Positions 7,538-17,141 of a stretch of 64,000 nt of DNA are shown one piece after another. The notes under the pieces were generated by a model. It ran no database searches. It was not told where the DNA came from and worked only from the letters and a program-made list of their open reading frames with translations. Positions within the stretch are counted from its first letter, which is position 1. The number at the start of each line of letters is the position of its first letter. Where the stretch lies: contig NZ_JAESWC010000009.1 of NCBI RefSeq assembly GCF_016765585.1, positions 186,001 through 250,000 of the forward strand, given 5' to 3'. Position numbers and translations under genes: made by a program. This DNA is from Clostridium rhizosphaerae (GTDB lineage Bacteria > Bacillota > Clostridia > Clostridiales > Clostridiaceae).

Positions 7538-8410
7538 ATGAAGTATAAAAGAACAATTAGCCTACTCATAGGATGTATTATCATATTGTCAGTATTTGCA
7601 TCGCTGGTTGGAATTTTCTCTAATGCTGGTTCAGGGGTTAGACAAATTGAATCATTTAGAGGTGAAACAATTAAAATTTATGGGAAAGGTTTATATAGTA
7701 ATGATTCTGTAGCAGTAGCAGCACAGGGCATAGCACAAGATATAATAACGGTAGCGTTAGGTATTCCTCTAATAATTGTATCACTATATCGGGCACTAAA
7801 GGATTCTTTGAGAGGTAGATTGCTGCTTACAGGAACATTAGGTTATTTCTTATACACCTATATTTCTTATGTTTTTTTATGGATGTACAATCCAATGTTT
7901 ATAGTGTATGTAATGCTGATATCAGCAAGCTTCTTTGCATTTACCTTATTAATGATGTCCTTTGATATAAAAAATTTAAGTTCTTTATTTAATAAAAAGC
8001 TACCAGTAAAATTTCTGGGTGGCTTTCAAATATTCTTTGCTGCAGCGTTATGGTTACTTTGGATGGGTAAGATAATACCTACAATAACAAATGGGGCTGT
8101 ACCTGTGGGTTTAGAGCATTATACAACCCTTGTTATCCAAGGATTAGACCTAGGATTTATAGTACCTATAGCACTATTATCTGGTGTGCTATTAATTAAA
8201 AGAAAGCCCTTTGGCTACCTTCTTTCTTCAGTAATAATTATGAAAGGCTTTACTATGGGAGCAGCACTGACAGCTATGATAATAAGCCAATATATTGCAG
8301 GTGTTTCAATGGGTATTATAGAGATAATTATGTTTCCTATGTTTAGCTTGGTTATATTCTATTGCATGATATTGCTGCTAAAAAATATCAATGGTAAAGG
8401 ATACGCCTAA
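7538..8410 (+). CDS. Polytopic membrane protein, paralogue of the next gene
   Basis: 290 residues with about seven or eight predicted membrane helices. I do not recognise the family. After the first helix an outside loop carries GETIKIYGKGLYSNDS, closely matched by GDTVKIYGDGLYAHDS in the next protein. The shared pattern G-(E/D)-T-(I/V)-K-I-Y-G-x-G-L-Y-x-x-D-S is therefore the conserved signature. GGAGGGG precedes ATG 7538, 18 nt after the flavodoxin stop, so the gene belongs to the TetR operon. No transporter or enzyme motif is visible. Confidence 0.75.
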   Translation: MKYKRTISLLIGCIIILSVFASLVGIFSNAGSGVRQIESFRGETIKIYGKGLYSNDSVAVAAQGIAQDIITVALGIPLIIVSLYRALKDSLRGRLLLTGTLGYFLYTYISYVFLWMYNPMFIVYVMLISASFFAFTLLMMSFDIKNLSSLFNKKLPVKFLGGFQIFFAAALWLLWMGKIIPTITNGAVPVGLEHYTTLVIQGLDLGFIVPIALLSGVLLIKRKPFGYLLSSVIIMKGFTMGAALTAMIISQYIAGVSMGIIEIIMFPMFSLVIFYCMILLLKNINGKGYA

Positions 8411-8436
8411 ATAATAACAAATAATGGGGGATATTT

Positions 8437-9324
8437 ATGAGTAAAAACAGAGACAAGAGTTTGCATTTAGTAACTCTATTAATTATTATCTTTAGCATTA
8501 TAACATCATCCATGGGCATCTTATATAAAACAGGAGGAAAAACATATGATTTTGTGAACCAATATGGTGATACAGTAAAAATATATGGGGATGGATTATA
8601 CGCACATGATTCGTATTTTATGGCACCTATCTTTCGAGGAACAGATTTTACAATTTTATTTATTGCTATCCCAATTTTAATTACTGCACTAGTATTGGAT
8701 ATAAAAAGAAAAGGGTTAAAGAACCGTATATTTTTAATCTCAATTATTTCCCTATTTACTTATTATTCTATGGGCACTGCCTTTGGAGTAACTTATAATG
8801 TATTACACTTGATATATATTGCACTTTTTTCCTCCAGCCTTTTTGGGTTAATTATTGCAATCAGCACTATAGACAAAGAGCAAATTGAAAATAGCATGGG
8901 AGATAAATTGCCACTTAAAGGTATATATGTATTTTTACTGCTAACGGGCATTTCACTTATTGTGGCATGGCTTCCAGACATCCTTAAGTCTTTAGCACTA
9001 GGACGCTCTTTAGAACTAATTGAAATCTACACAACGCAAATAACCTATGTTCTAGATATGGGCATAATTGCTCCAACCGCTTTAATTTGTATATATGAGT
9101 TAAAGAAGCGAAGCAGAATAGGGTATATTCTTCTAGCGTTGCTGCTTACAATATGTACTGTTGTTGGGGTAATGCTTCCTATTCAAACGGTATTTCAGCT
9201 AAAAGCAGAAATCCCTCTTCCTATTGCTGCTGCTGTAACAAAGATAGCAACCTTTGTTGTTTTAGCATTCTTTGCATTATATTTTAATATAAAATTTTAT
9301 AGAAATATAAAGAGTTCTTATTAA
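8437..9324 (+). CDS. Polytopic membrane protein, paralogue of the preceding gene
   Basis: 295 residues, about eight membrane helices, ribosome binding site ATGGGGG before ATG 8437. It shares the external-loop signature GDTVKIYGDGLYAHDS and overall topology with the 290-residue protein just upstream, pointing to an old tandem duplication. Identity elsewhere is low, so the two may form a heterodimer or have separate roles. It is the last gene of the TetR-flavodoxin group. The 120 bases that follow hold only a weak palindrome (CTTAAATTTAAG type). Confidence 0.72.
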   Translation: MSKNRDKSLHLVTLLIIIFSIITSSMGILYKTGGKTYDFVNQYGDTVKIYGDGLYAHDSYFMAPIFRGTDFTILFIAIPILITALVLDIKRKGLKNRIFLISIISLFTYYSMGTAFGVTYNVLHLIYIALFSSSLFGLIIAISTIDKEQIENSMGDKLPLKGIYVFLLLTGISLIVAWLPDILKSLALGRSLELIEIYTTQITYVLDMGIIAPTALICIYELKKRSRIGYILLALLLTICTVVGVMLPIQTVFQLKAEIPLPIAAAVTKIATFVVLAFFALYFNIKFYRNIKSSY

Positions 9325-9445
9325 ATGTATCATAAGGTGAGATATAGTGAGAAAAAATTTGTGGTTGTATATAGCTTATCTGTAAGAACTTACAACGAAA
9401 AATATTCTATTGCTATATTTTTAAAGAACCTTAAATTTAAGAATT

Positions 9446-10258
9446 TTACTCCTCAATGAATTTTGCTAACTCCTCATTAAACTTATCCATCTGATCATAG
9501 AAGGATGCATGGCCACTATAATTGAAGGGTAAGAGCCTTGATTTTTTAATAATTTTATTCTGTGCTTCGCCTAGTTCAAATGGAACAACATTATCATGAA
9601 TTCCATGAATAATTAAGGTTGGTACATTTATAGCTTCAAGATCGGAAAAGAGAACTTCATTTAGCCAAGTATTTGCGATTGCTGCAGTTGACCATCCGGC
9701 TGCCTGTAAGCCTAATTGGAAGAACCAATCTGACAAGGCTTCAGTTGTATGCTTATAGAAGAATATATCTCCAAAACCCTAGAGCATTTTAGGTCGGTCT
9801 GCATATGTTCCCTCGATCAATTGTAGAACCGACTCTTTATCTAATCCATAAGGGAAATTGGGACGCCTAATCAGACTTGGAGCAGCTGCAGCTATTAGAA
9901 CAAGCTTTGATACTCCGTGAGCTTTATGTCTGCCCATATATCTTGCGGCTATAGCGCCTCCAGTTGAATGCCCTGCAAGCGTAATATCGCACAATCCTAA
10001 TGCATCAATCACATTCCTAACATCATCTGACAGAGTATTATAATCATATCCTGTCCATGGTTTATCTGAATTGCCAAATCCTCTTGTATCTATACCTATA
10101 CATCTATAACCTAGTTTGGGGAGCTTGTTAAATTGATATTCAAACAATTTATGACTGCCAGGCCAACCGTATATAAAAAGTATTGTATTTTTTTCTTCTG
10201 GATTTAGATCCTCTACATAGATTTTTACATTTGTAGGGGGTTTAATATAATATTCCAC
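9446..10258 (-). pseudogene. Alpha/beta hydrolase interrupted by an in-frame TAG
   Basis: Read on the minus strand from GTG 10258 (AGAGG upstream), the frame encodes an alpha/beta hydrolase of about 270 residues. TAG at 9779-9781 stops it after codon 159. The same frame continues without shift to 9446. The first part has the oxyanion segment and the nucleophile elbow AGHSTGG. The part after the stop has the acid in HGIHDNVVP and the catalytic histidine in YSGHASF. The triad is thus divided by one nonsense codon, most simply a CAG to TAG change. It is either a recent pseudogene or a sequencing error. Confidence 0.8.
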
Positions 10259-10372
10259 AGGTAACCTCTAATAATTATTATGTATACCATTATATTATTC
10301 ACTTTCACAAAGACAGCATATGATATAATGGTAAAGACTCTCAAAAATAAAACTCATAAAGTTGAACATCAT

Positions 10373-10415
10373 ACAGCCGGAAGCTAAGAATTTTCTTAAA
10401 CCTCCGGCTGTTTTT
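10373..10415. terminator. Hairpin between gerC and the broken hydrolase
   Basis: ACAGCCGGA / TCCGGCTGT (10373-10381 with 10403-10411), followed on the plus strand by TTTTT. On the minus strand, the direction of gerC, there is no U-run, so its efficiency for the ger operon is uncertain. Confidence 0.5.
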
Positions 10416-11535
10416 AGTTAGACCTTAAAATACCTGTATGAACTAATTCAATATGTGGGTTAACTTCAAATTTTATATTAGGATAAATATCAGTAAGCCA
10501 ATCATTTGTCGGCATATAGTTTTTATCATTTGCCCAGTAGAGCATTTGCAGCTGAAGAGGGTCAACCTTATTTTCTTTAAGTTTATCTAGAAGTGCTGTG
10601 ATTTGCTTTTTTAAAGCGACTTCAAATTTTGGAGCCAGCACTGAAGCATTTCCAGAAAAGTTATCAAGCTCTTCTAATGTAGCATTTATCTTAGGAGTTA
10701 TGGTGCATAATATGTCTCCCTCGCTTGTTTTCTTTATTTTTATCTTTGAACTTCCTTTGTTTATGCTTATAGATATAGGAGGACCTTTTTCTTCGAGTTT
10801 GATAGTCAGGGAGCCAAGGCGTATTTTGTCAGTGAGCAAATTAAGAGTTTCTGTTTCATTTTCATTTAGCACAAGTGCCAATTTACCCTTTGAGATAATA
10901 GCTGTTTTGTTCATTGCAAGCTTATCTTCCTTTGTCTCTATTATAGAGCAGGAAGGAGAGCAGCCTGGGGTTATTGTATCACTATATATTTGAAAAAGTC
11001 TTTTTTTATAAGAATAAGGAGATTCTGAGCCTTGCCCAAATTTCAGAAATAAACTATTGCCAGGAATTCGTTCCTCTTTAGGGGTTGCTGTAAGTACTGC
11101 TTTGGCTGACGGAACGCCTAAGGATACCCAGGCTATATCTTGGAAGTCACGTCTTCGAGTAAAAAAGTCAAGATTATAATCAATGTTATGTGTCTTAGCA
11201 TACTGTTCTCCGAATACGATAAGCTTCATTTGACTAAAGTCTGGTTCAAATGAAGTTTCACTTTTTATTTCTCTAAGTATATTTGATAAAGAATCTCCTG
11301 ACAGAGTATACATATCAGACATTCCTTTTTCATTGCTGCTTCCTCCGCTGCTCTCTCCCCCGCTGGTAGGCATAGCCGCTTTAAGAGATACTCGCATAAG
11401 CTCTGAATTGGAAGGATCTAAATCGATTCCTATGGCCAGTATAAACACTCTATGATCTATGTCTTTAAAATCGCAGCCTGTAAGGGAGCACAAAATTAGT
11501 ATATTAATTAAAACTAAGCTTAAAGATTTTTTCAT
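10414..11535 (-). CDS. Spore germination lipoprotein, GerC (Ger(x)C) family
   Basis: 373 residues. The signal peptide ends in the lipobox LTGC (lipidated C21). The family hallmarks HRVFILAIGIDLD near the N-terminus and the closing DWLTDIYPNIKFEVNPHIELVHTG are present. GerC is the lipoprotein subunit of the germinant receptor in the inner spore membrane. It is the third gene of a gerA-gerB-gerC operon; its ATG overlaps the gerB stop by four bases, so translation is coupled. The family is well known, but the germinant recognised cannot be predicted. Confidence 0.92.
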   Translation of the reverse strand: MKKSLSLVLINILILCSLTGCDFKDIDHRVFILAIGIDLDPSNSELMRVSLKAAMPTSGGESSGGSSNEKGMSDMYTLSGDSLSNILREIKSETSFEPDFSQMKLIVFGEQYAKTHNIDYNLDFFTRRRDFQDIAWVSLGVPSAKAVLTATPKEERIPGNSLFLKFGQGSESPYSYKKRLFQIYSDTITPGCSPSCSIIETKEDKLAMNKTAIISKGKLALVLNENETETLNLLTDKIRLGSLTIKLEEKGPPISISINKGSSKIKIKKTSEGDILCTITPKINATLEELDNFSGNASVLAPKFEVALKKQITALLDKLKENKVDPLQLQMLYWANDKNYMPTNDWLTDIYPNIKFEVNPHIELVHTGILRSN

Positions 11536-12605
11536 GCATTTTTGCCTTCTTTCAGTTTAGTTAAAATAAAAAGCAGAGTTGTTAAAAACAAATGATATAG
11601 TAAAGCCCAGATAATACAGGAGCTTCCAAGCCTAAGCATAGTTTCTGTATCTCTTAATAAGTAGGATACTATTATATAGGCTGCACCAAGTATATTTACT
11701 GCCAAGAAACTGATTTTCTTATTTTTTATATAGCTTTTCATTAATGTCCAAGATACATATCCAAAAAGAATAAAGTCGCTTGCTGAAAGCAGAAAAAATA
11801 ATGGAAGCAGTATGTATAAGGCCCGCTCAATAAAAAATAAGTCTACAGAAATTGAATCTGCTGTGGTAACAGCAGTGAGCTGAGATTTTTGAAGCATATA
11901 AGGACCTAAGACACCAACAGGAATATATAAAGCAAATAAGGCAACTGGCAGTCCTATAAAAATATATACTAAACAGGTTTTCTTCCAATTTATTTTTTTG
12001 AATTCAGGATTAAATACAGACAGATGTGAAATCCCTGAAAAAAAGAAGCCTGCTGCCGCCAGTGTTTCAAAATTAGGAAGCTTAATTGAATGAATGACTG
12101 CTGTTTTTATATAATACAGATGAATTCCTTTAATGCTTAACAAAACATAAAGTATAGACCAAATTATAATAAAAAGCGAAATAAAAGCAATAAAATTAAG
12201 AAAACTTCTATTGTCATTTAATAAATTTATATAGGGCAGAAAAAGGAAGGTTATGGCTAAAAACCAAGCTGGTGTAGAGGGAAGCATAAATTTCATAACA
12301 ATTTCAATTAAGCCTCTAAACATAAAGAAGCTTACAAGAACCGTAAATAGTATAGTAAAAAATGAAAAAAAGCCTCCTAGGTATTTGCCCATTAATATTT
12401 TATTTATATCTAATATATTGCTGCTTTTGTAAGTATTGTAAACATATATAGTCGTATAGGCGTTTATGCAGGAAATTATTAATGCTAAAAAGATTGCTAC
12501 AAAGGAGCCATCAAATAAGTTTCTATTTAGTTCATAAGGAGCGTAAAGAATAAAGTGGGACAGTATAGTTGTAAATAAAAGCAGGTAATAGTATCTATAC
12601 TTCAT
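11532..12605 (-). CDS. Spore germination protein, GerB family
   Basis: 357 residues with about ten membrane helices, belonging to the amino-acid/polyamine/organocation transporter superfamily as GerAB proteins do. In these receptors this subunit holds the germinant-binding pocket. N-terminal YYYLLLFTTILSHFILYAPYEL and GFFFSGISHLSVFNPEFKK fit the family. It overlaps gerA by 11 bases and gerC by four, giving one tightly coupled transcript. Expression in the developing spore by a sigma-G promoter is expected from the family; I could not assign one with confidence. Confidence 0.9.
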   Translation of the reverse strand: MKYRYYYLLLFTTILSHFILYAPYELNRNLFDGSFVAIFLALIISCINAYTTIYVYNTYKSSNILDINKILMGKYLGGFFSFFTILFTVLVSFFMFRGLIEIVMKFMLPSTPAWFLAITFLFLPYINLLNDNRSFLNFIAFISLFIIIWSILYVLLSIKGIHLYYIKTAVIHSIKLPNFETLAAAGFFFSGISHLSVFNPEFKKINWKKTCLVYIFIGLPVALFALYIPVGVLGPYMLQKSQLTAVTTADSISVDLFFIERALYILLPLFFLLSASDFILFGYVSWTLMKSYIKNKKISFLAVNILGAAYIIVSYLLRDTETMLRLGSSCIIWALLYHLFLTTLLFILTKLKEGKNA

Positions 12606-13953
12606 CTGAATGCCCCTTTCTAAAGAAGGACTTAAAACCTTTAATACTGATGTTTTCTACTGGATTAAAATAAGGAACATTAAATGTTTTGATAGAAAAC
12701 ATATAGCAGGTTAAACAATAAAGTCCTAAGTATATACCATAAACTCCGGTAAAAGACACTAAAAACAGCAACCCATATTTTGCAACTCTTACGGATAGAT
12801 TCATTGATATTGCAGGTATCATAAAGTTTGATATAGCAACAGTCGAAACTATTATAATCATTATGTTGCTTACTAAATGAGCTTGTATTGCAGCCTGACC
12901 AAGTATAAGGCCTCCTACTGTTGTTGCAGTTTGACCTATTGACTTTGGAAGTCTTATGCTGGCCTCTACTAGAAATTCCATAAGCAGCAGCATTATGAAA
13001 ACTTCTATAAAGGATGGATATGGCACACCGCTTCTGCTCGAAGATATAGAAAGAGATAACTGTATTCTCAGTATTTCAGGATTATAAGATACAATTGCTA
13101 CATAGGCAGAAGGCAGCATAATAGATAGTATTAGTGCAAGGTATCTTAAAATCATTAAAAAAAGTGCAGGTATAGGCAATAGATATTCATCATCAACAGT
13201 TTTCATAAAGTCATGAAATTGTACAGGAATTATAAGTGCTGTTGCAGTGCCGTCTAAAAATAATATTATTTTCCCTTTAGTAAGATAATCAGTAACCCTG
13301 TCAGGTCTTTGAGTTACAAGCATGCGAGGGATCAAAAGCTGATTTTTCCATAAAAGCTGCTGAAGGCCATTTAAGGCTTGAACTGCCGGAACATTGATAT
13401 TGTTTAATCTGTCTGTTACTTCTTTTAGTAAGTTTTCATCAACATAATTAGAATCATATAGGAGAGCAACAGTATTGTGAGTCACTGTCCCAACTGTAAA
13501 ATTTTTGACTACTAAAGTAGGCTGGCGATAGTATTGAGCTACCAAATTTACGTTCGTTAAAGAAGCTTCGTTGAAGCCTTCCATACCTCCCTCAAAGGAA
13601 ACCTCTCTTTCAACTTCAGGAACGCCTCGGCTTTCTGTTTTTTCAGCTCCAGTAATTTTAAAAAGCTGATTTTTATATATGGATATTATATCCCCTTTTA
13701 TTAGGCCTATTTTAATGCTTTCTATAGTCTCATTTAAAGTAATTTTATTAGCTAAGGATTTAAAATAAGAATCAAAATCTATATTCTTATCAAAATATAC
13801 CTTTTGAAGGTCTCTTGTAATAAAGTCTGTATCAACCAAGGTGCTAATATAGTACAGCTTAAGTTCATTTCCTAAGCTTAATACTTTTCCATTTGCCTTA
13901 GTTCTTATAAAATCTTCTATAATGCTTTGTAATATTAAAATATTATTTTCCAT
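12595..13953 (-). CDS. Spore germination protein, GerA family
   Basis: About 452 residues. The third ATG of the frame (13953) is preferred because CAGGTG lies nine bases before it; the starts at 13962 and 13965 overlap that site. The soluble N-terminal half contains HNTVALLYDSNYVDENLLKE and PRMLVTQRPDRVTDYLTKG. The second half has about five or six membrane helices with RLPKSIGQTATTVGGLILGQ, the most conserved GerAA stretch. It forms the oligomeric channel core of the germinant receptor. It is the first gene of the minus-strand operon. Confidence 0.92.
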   Translation of the reverse strand: MENNILILQSIIEDFIRTKANGKVLSLGNELKLYYISTLVDTDFITRDLQKVYFDKNIDFDSYFKSLANKITLNETIESIKIGLIKGDIISIYKNQLFKITGAEKTESRGVPEVEREVSFEGGMEGFNEASLTNVNLVAQYYRQPTLVVKNFTVGTVTHNTVALLYDSNYVDENLLKEVTDRLNNINVPAVQALNGLQQLLWKNQLLIPRMLVTQRPDRVTDYLTKGKIILFLDGTATALIIPVQFHDFMKTVDDEYLLPIPALFLMILRYLALILSIMLPSAYVAIVSYNPEILRIQLSLSISSSRSGVPYPSFIEVFIMLLLMEFLVEASIRLPKSIGQTATTVGGLILGQAAIQAHLVSNIMIIIVSTVAISNFMIPAISMNLSVRVAKYGLLFLVSFTGVYGIYLGLYCLTCYMFSIKTFNVPYFNPVENISIKGFKSFFRKGHSDEV

Positions 13954-13965
13954 AGAGTTCATCAC

Positions 13966-14303
13966 CTGATCAACATAGTTATATTAAGTATTTGTTGTTT
14001 TGTATAAATTTACTCATAGAAAGATTTCATGAAAAGAAGATATCGCGATAGAAAATCTTGCTGTACAATTTATTTATTGTTATTCGAGAGCCTTTTGATA
14101 CTTCAAACCATCTATCCTATGTACGGAGTTTATAGATTTGGAATTAAAAATTAGTAATACAGTCAATTCCAATATAGAAGTGGTTAATTTCAAGAATTTA
14201 AGCAAAGATTTCTTTTAAACTTGGCGAATCAGGCAATAAAAATTAATTTAAAATAATTTTAAAGCCCACTATTGTTTTGCAACTAATAGTGGGCTTTTTA
14301 TCA
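13966..14303. other. Intergenic region upstream of gerA
   Basis: 338 bases with no gene on either strand. It must contain the gerA operon promoter, reading leftwards. A TGAGTA / AATACT pair about 18 nt apart on the minus strand is only a weak sigma-G-like match. The right end is a bidirectional terminator (14261-14297). Confidence 0.45.
14261..14300. terminator. Bidirectional intrinsic terminator
   Basis: AAAGCCCACTATT / AATAGTGGGCTTT (14261-14273 with 14285-14297), 11-nt loop, with T-rich runs on both outer sides. It ends the TetR-GNAT operon on the minus strand. Confidence 0.85.
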
Positions 14304-15161
14304 TTAAAGTGTATAGTACATTTCATACTGGCTTATGTTGTCTCTTGTAAAGCCTTTGTGATTTACATAGCCTTGGAGAGAGGCGTTGTTTGGAAAGCTG
14401 ATGCTTAGCTTTTCAAGCTTTAAATGAGAAACACCGGTTAATATTAAATTTGTTCCTATGCCTTTGTTTCTAAACTCAGGACTTATCCATATAAAGCTTA
14501 TTTTAGAAGATTTGTTTAGGCTGACAGCACCTATTAATATGTTGTTTTTGTAGGCTCCAAAGCTTAACTGACCTTCAGATTTTTTAAGATAGTCTAAATC
14601 ATTTTGCCAGTTTATATGAGTATCCTTAAGATTTTCAAAGGCTTTATCTAATTCTTCAAAGGTTATTTCTTTAATAATAATGTCCTGATTTTCTTTAAAG
14701 GACAGCTTATTTAAATCAGTTAGGGAATAGTAGCTTAAATCATAGATTTTTTCGTAGCCGTTCTTTTTATAGAAGTTAATTGCTCTGTCATTTCCAACTA
14801 TAACCTCTAAAAATAGCTGCCTGCACCCAGCTTTGCTTGCAGCTGCCTTATGAAGATCATGAAGATTTTTACTTATGCCTTTTCCTCTGTAATCAGGATG
14901 TACCGCCAAGGTTCCGCATCTTATGGTTTTAATGCCTTCATAAGTTTTGATGGCACCTAATATTACCCCTACAGCCTTATCTTCATCTAAAGCTATAAAG
15001 GAGGTTTCTAAATTATTTCCTTCCACACCAAAAAACCTTTTAAAAAAGATATCTTCAGGTATTTCCATTTTTATTATATAGTCTGAAAATCCGATTTTAA
15101 ATGCTTCGTAAATGAGACTTTTATCAACTTCTGAACAATTTTTATAAGTTATCATTTTCAT
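14304..15161 (-). CDS. GNAT acetyltransferase with two GNAT domains
   Basis: 285 residues. The first GNAT domain has AVHPDYRGKGISKNLHDLH at about residues 92-110, with the typical NDRAINFYKKNGYEK end. The second, more divergent domain has WISPEFRNKGIGTNLILTG. The substrate is unknown. It starts eight bases after the stop of a TetR gene, so the two form a small operon, and the acetyltransferase may be a detoxifying enzyme under that repressor. It resembles the tandem-GNAT protein at 2367-3251 in layout. Confidence 0.82.
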   Translation of the reverse strand: MKMITYKNCSEVDKSLIYEAFKIGFSDYIIKMEIPEDIFFKRFFGVEGNNLETSFIALDEDKAVGVILGAIKTYEGIKTIRCGTLAVHPDYRGKGISKNLHDLHKAAASKAGCRQLFLEVIVGNDRAINFYKKNGYEKIYDLSYYSLTDLNKLSFKENQDIIIKEITFEELDKAFENLKDTHINWQNDLDYLKKSEGQLSFGAYKNNILIGAVSLNKSSKISFIWISPEFRNKGIGTNLILTGVSHLKLEKLSISFPNNASLQGYVNHKGFTRDNISQYEMYYTL

Positions 15162-15169
15162 TCCCCCAT

Positions 15170-15769
15170 CTATAATGATTTTAAAATAATATCTATATAG
15201 TTTTTTATGATGCTATCATTGACTGGTATATCCATAACGCTATTGAAAAATCCCATGCCATCCATACTTGACAGGATTATATATACCATTGAACTAATGT
15301 CTAAATCCTTTTTAAATTCACCATTTTCTACCCCGGATTGCAGTATATCTGAAAGGTCCATTTTGAAAAGCTCATATCTTTCTTTTGCTTTATCTGAGGT
15401 ATCTTTGTTTTTTGAAAGTACAGACCAAAACTCAAAAGTAAACCTTGCATTAAGCTTATTTTCTTCTTTAAGCTGGCCATAAAGTGTCCACTCAATATAT
15501 TTAATTAATTTTTCCTTATTAGACATATTATCAGTAAAGCTTTGAACAAGCTTATGCCTTTGAGCAAAGCGATCCTCTGCAATGGCGAAAAATATTTCTT
15601 CTTTGCTTTTAAAATAATTGTAGATGCCTCCCTTGCTTATGCCGGAAGCCTCAACAATGTCATCCATAGAGGTTTCGGTGAAACCTTTTTTGGAGAATAA
15701 TTTCATAGCATGATCTATTATTATATTTCTTCGCAGGCTTTTTGCTTCATCAGAAATTTTAGGTGCCAT
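15170..15769 (-). CDS. TetR-family repressor
   Basis: 199 residues from ATG 15769, which has GGAGG five bases upstream; a TTG at 15781 overlaps that site and is not used. The N-terminal helix-turn-helix is canonical (AMKLFSKKGFTETSMDDIVE, then ASGISKGGIYNYFKSKEEI). The C-terminal domain resembles the YfiR/AcrR-like set. An inverted repeat overlaps the leader (15787-15806), so it very likely represses its own operon with the downstream GNAT gene. Confidence 0.9.
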   Translation of the reverse strand: MAPKISDEAKSLRRNIIIDHAMKLFSKKGFTETSMDDIVEASGISKGGIYNYFKSKEEIFFAIAEDRFAQRHKLVQSFTDNMSNKEKLIKYIEWTLYGQLKEENKLNARFTFEFWSVLSKNKDTSDKAKERYELFKMDLSDILQSGVENGEFKKDLDISSMVYIILSSMDGMGFFNSVMDIPVNDSIIKNYIDIILKSL

Positions 15770-15786
15770 AGCAGCCTCCAATTAAT

Positions 15787-15806
15787 AAAACCGACTAAAC
15801 GGTTTT
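15787..15806. promoter_or_regulatory. Operator for the TetR repressor
   Basis: Perfect inverted repeat AAAACCG-N6-CGGTTTT, just upstream of the TetR ribosome binding site. The form ACCG-N6-CGGT is typical of TetR/AcrR operators. Confidence 0.7.
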
Positions 15807-15989
15807 TATTTTATAATAGCATATAATATTCAAGCTTTTCAAGTATACGATTTCATTGAAAAACTTTTACTGATGTTTTAACGTATATAGAACTATAGGT
15901 AATTAACTATAAACACCTAGGAAATAATAAAAATTGTGTGGTAATTTCCAATAGGTTACTATATAATTTTTGTATAACGAGGTGATTAT

Positions 15990-17141
15990 GTGAGAAATAA
16001 TAGATCAAAAAAATTGAAAGCTAAAAAAACAAAAATAATAGTTTTTAGTTCTTTAATTACTTTATGTCTATTGGTGGCAGGATTTTTTGCGGGCTATAAG
16101 CTAAAAAGCAATAAGCTTCAGGCTCAGAAAAATAATGATAATAAGGCTGTGGAGGCAGTAAAGCCTGCCGCAGAAGTTAAACCTGAGGTTTCAGAAAAAC
16201 CAGCGGCAGCTTCTGCAGAACTTGTAATAACAAGCGTTGGCGACTGCACTATAGGGCATGATGATAAATTTGCCTTTGCGCAAAGTCTTCCTGATGTTTT
16301 AGGAAAGAATAATAATGATTTAGGCTATTTCTTTAAAAATGTAGCTGATATATTTAAGGCTGATGATATAACTACAGCAAATTTAGAAACTACTTTTACA
16401 ACGGCAAATAAAAAGGCCGAGAAGGAATTTACTTTTAAAGCGCCGCCTGAGTATGCAAAGGCTTTTGTGCTTGGAAATATTGAAGGTGTAAATGTATCAA
16501 ACAACCATATTTATGATTATTTGCAGCAGGGCTTTAATGATACGCTTCAATCCTTAAAGACAGCCAACGTAAATTATTTTGGAGAAGGCAACAAGTGGAT
16601 AACCGAGGCTAAAGGCATAAAGGTAGGTTATCTAGGCTATAGAGGCTTCAGCTATGACAACGCTTTTCTTAAAAAACTTCAAGGTGATATTGAAGGCTTA
16701 AAAAAGGAAGCTGATTTTGTTGTAGTTAACTTCCACTGGGGTGAGGAAGGAAAGTATAGTCCAAACGCCACTCAAAAGTATTTAGCGCATTTTTCAATCG
16801 ATAAAGGTGCTGATCTTATTGTAGGACATCATCCTCATGTAATTCAAGGACTTGAGACTTATAAAGGCAAGACCATAGCCTACAGCATGGGAAACTTTGC
16901 TTTTGGAGGAAATAAAAACCCATCAGACAAGGATACCTTTATTCTTCAGCTTAAGCTCAATTTTACAGATAAAAAGCCTGATAAATATGCAGTTCGTGTT
17001 ATACCTTGCAGCATATCTTCTGTAGATTATGTTAATAACTATAGTCCAAAGCCTTTAAGCGGAACAAAAAAAGATGCAATGCTTCAAAAATTAAATAAAC
17101 TTTCCCCGGATCTAGGCTATTCTATTAAGGATCAGTTTTAA
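15990..17141 (+). CDS. CapA-family (PGA synthesis-like) metallophosphoesterase-fold protein
   Basis: 383 residues from GTG 15990 with GAGGTG upstream. The N-terminal basic segment and membrane helix (about 15-37) anchor an extracytoplasmic domain, joined by an Ala/Lys/Pro-rich linker. CapA signatures: TSVGDCTIGHD, TTANLETTF, VSNNHIYDY, VNFHWGEE, VGHHPHVIQG and YSMGNFAFG. CapA-like proteins act in poly-gamma-glutamate capsule export or other envelope work. No capB/capC genes are nearby, so a capsule role is not shown. The downstream LCP, two-component and deacetylase genes point to the cell envelope. Confidence 0.88.
   Translation: MRNNRSKKLKAKKTKIIVFSSLITLCLLVAGFFAGYKLKSNKLQAQKNNDNKAVEAVKPAAEVKPEVSEKPAAASAELVITSVGDCTIGHDDKFAFAQSLPDVLGKNNNDLGYFFKNVADIFKADDITTANLETTFTTANKKAEKEFTFKAPPEYAKAFVLGNIEGVNVSNNHIYDYLQQGFNDTLQSLKTANVNYFGEGNKWITEAKGIKVGYLGYRGFSYDNAFLKKLQGDIEGLKKEADFVVVNFHWGEEGKYSPNATQKYLAHFSIDKGADLIVGHHPHVIQGLETYKGKTIAYSMGNFAFGGNKNPSDKDTFILQLKLNFTDKKPDKYAVRVIPCSISSVDYVNNYSPKPLSGTKKDAMLQKLNKLSPDLGYSIKDQF

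Noticed and set aside
15990-17141. Part of a poly-gamma-glutamate capsule operon
   Set aside because: No capB, capC or capD homologue lies nearby; CapA-like proteins are common alone in clostridia.
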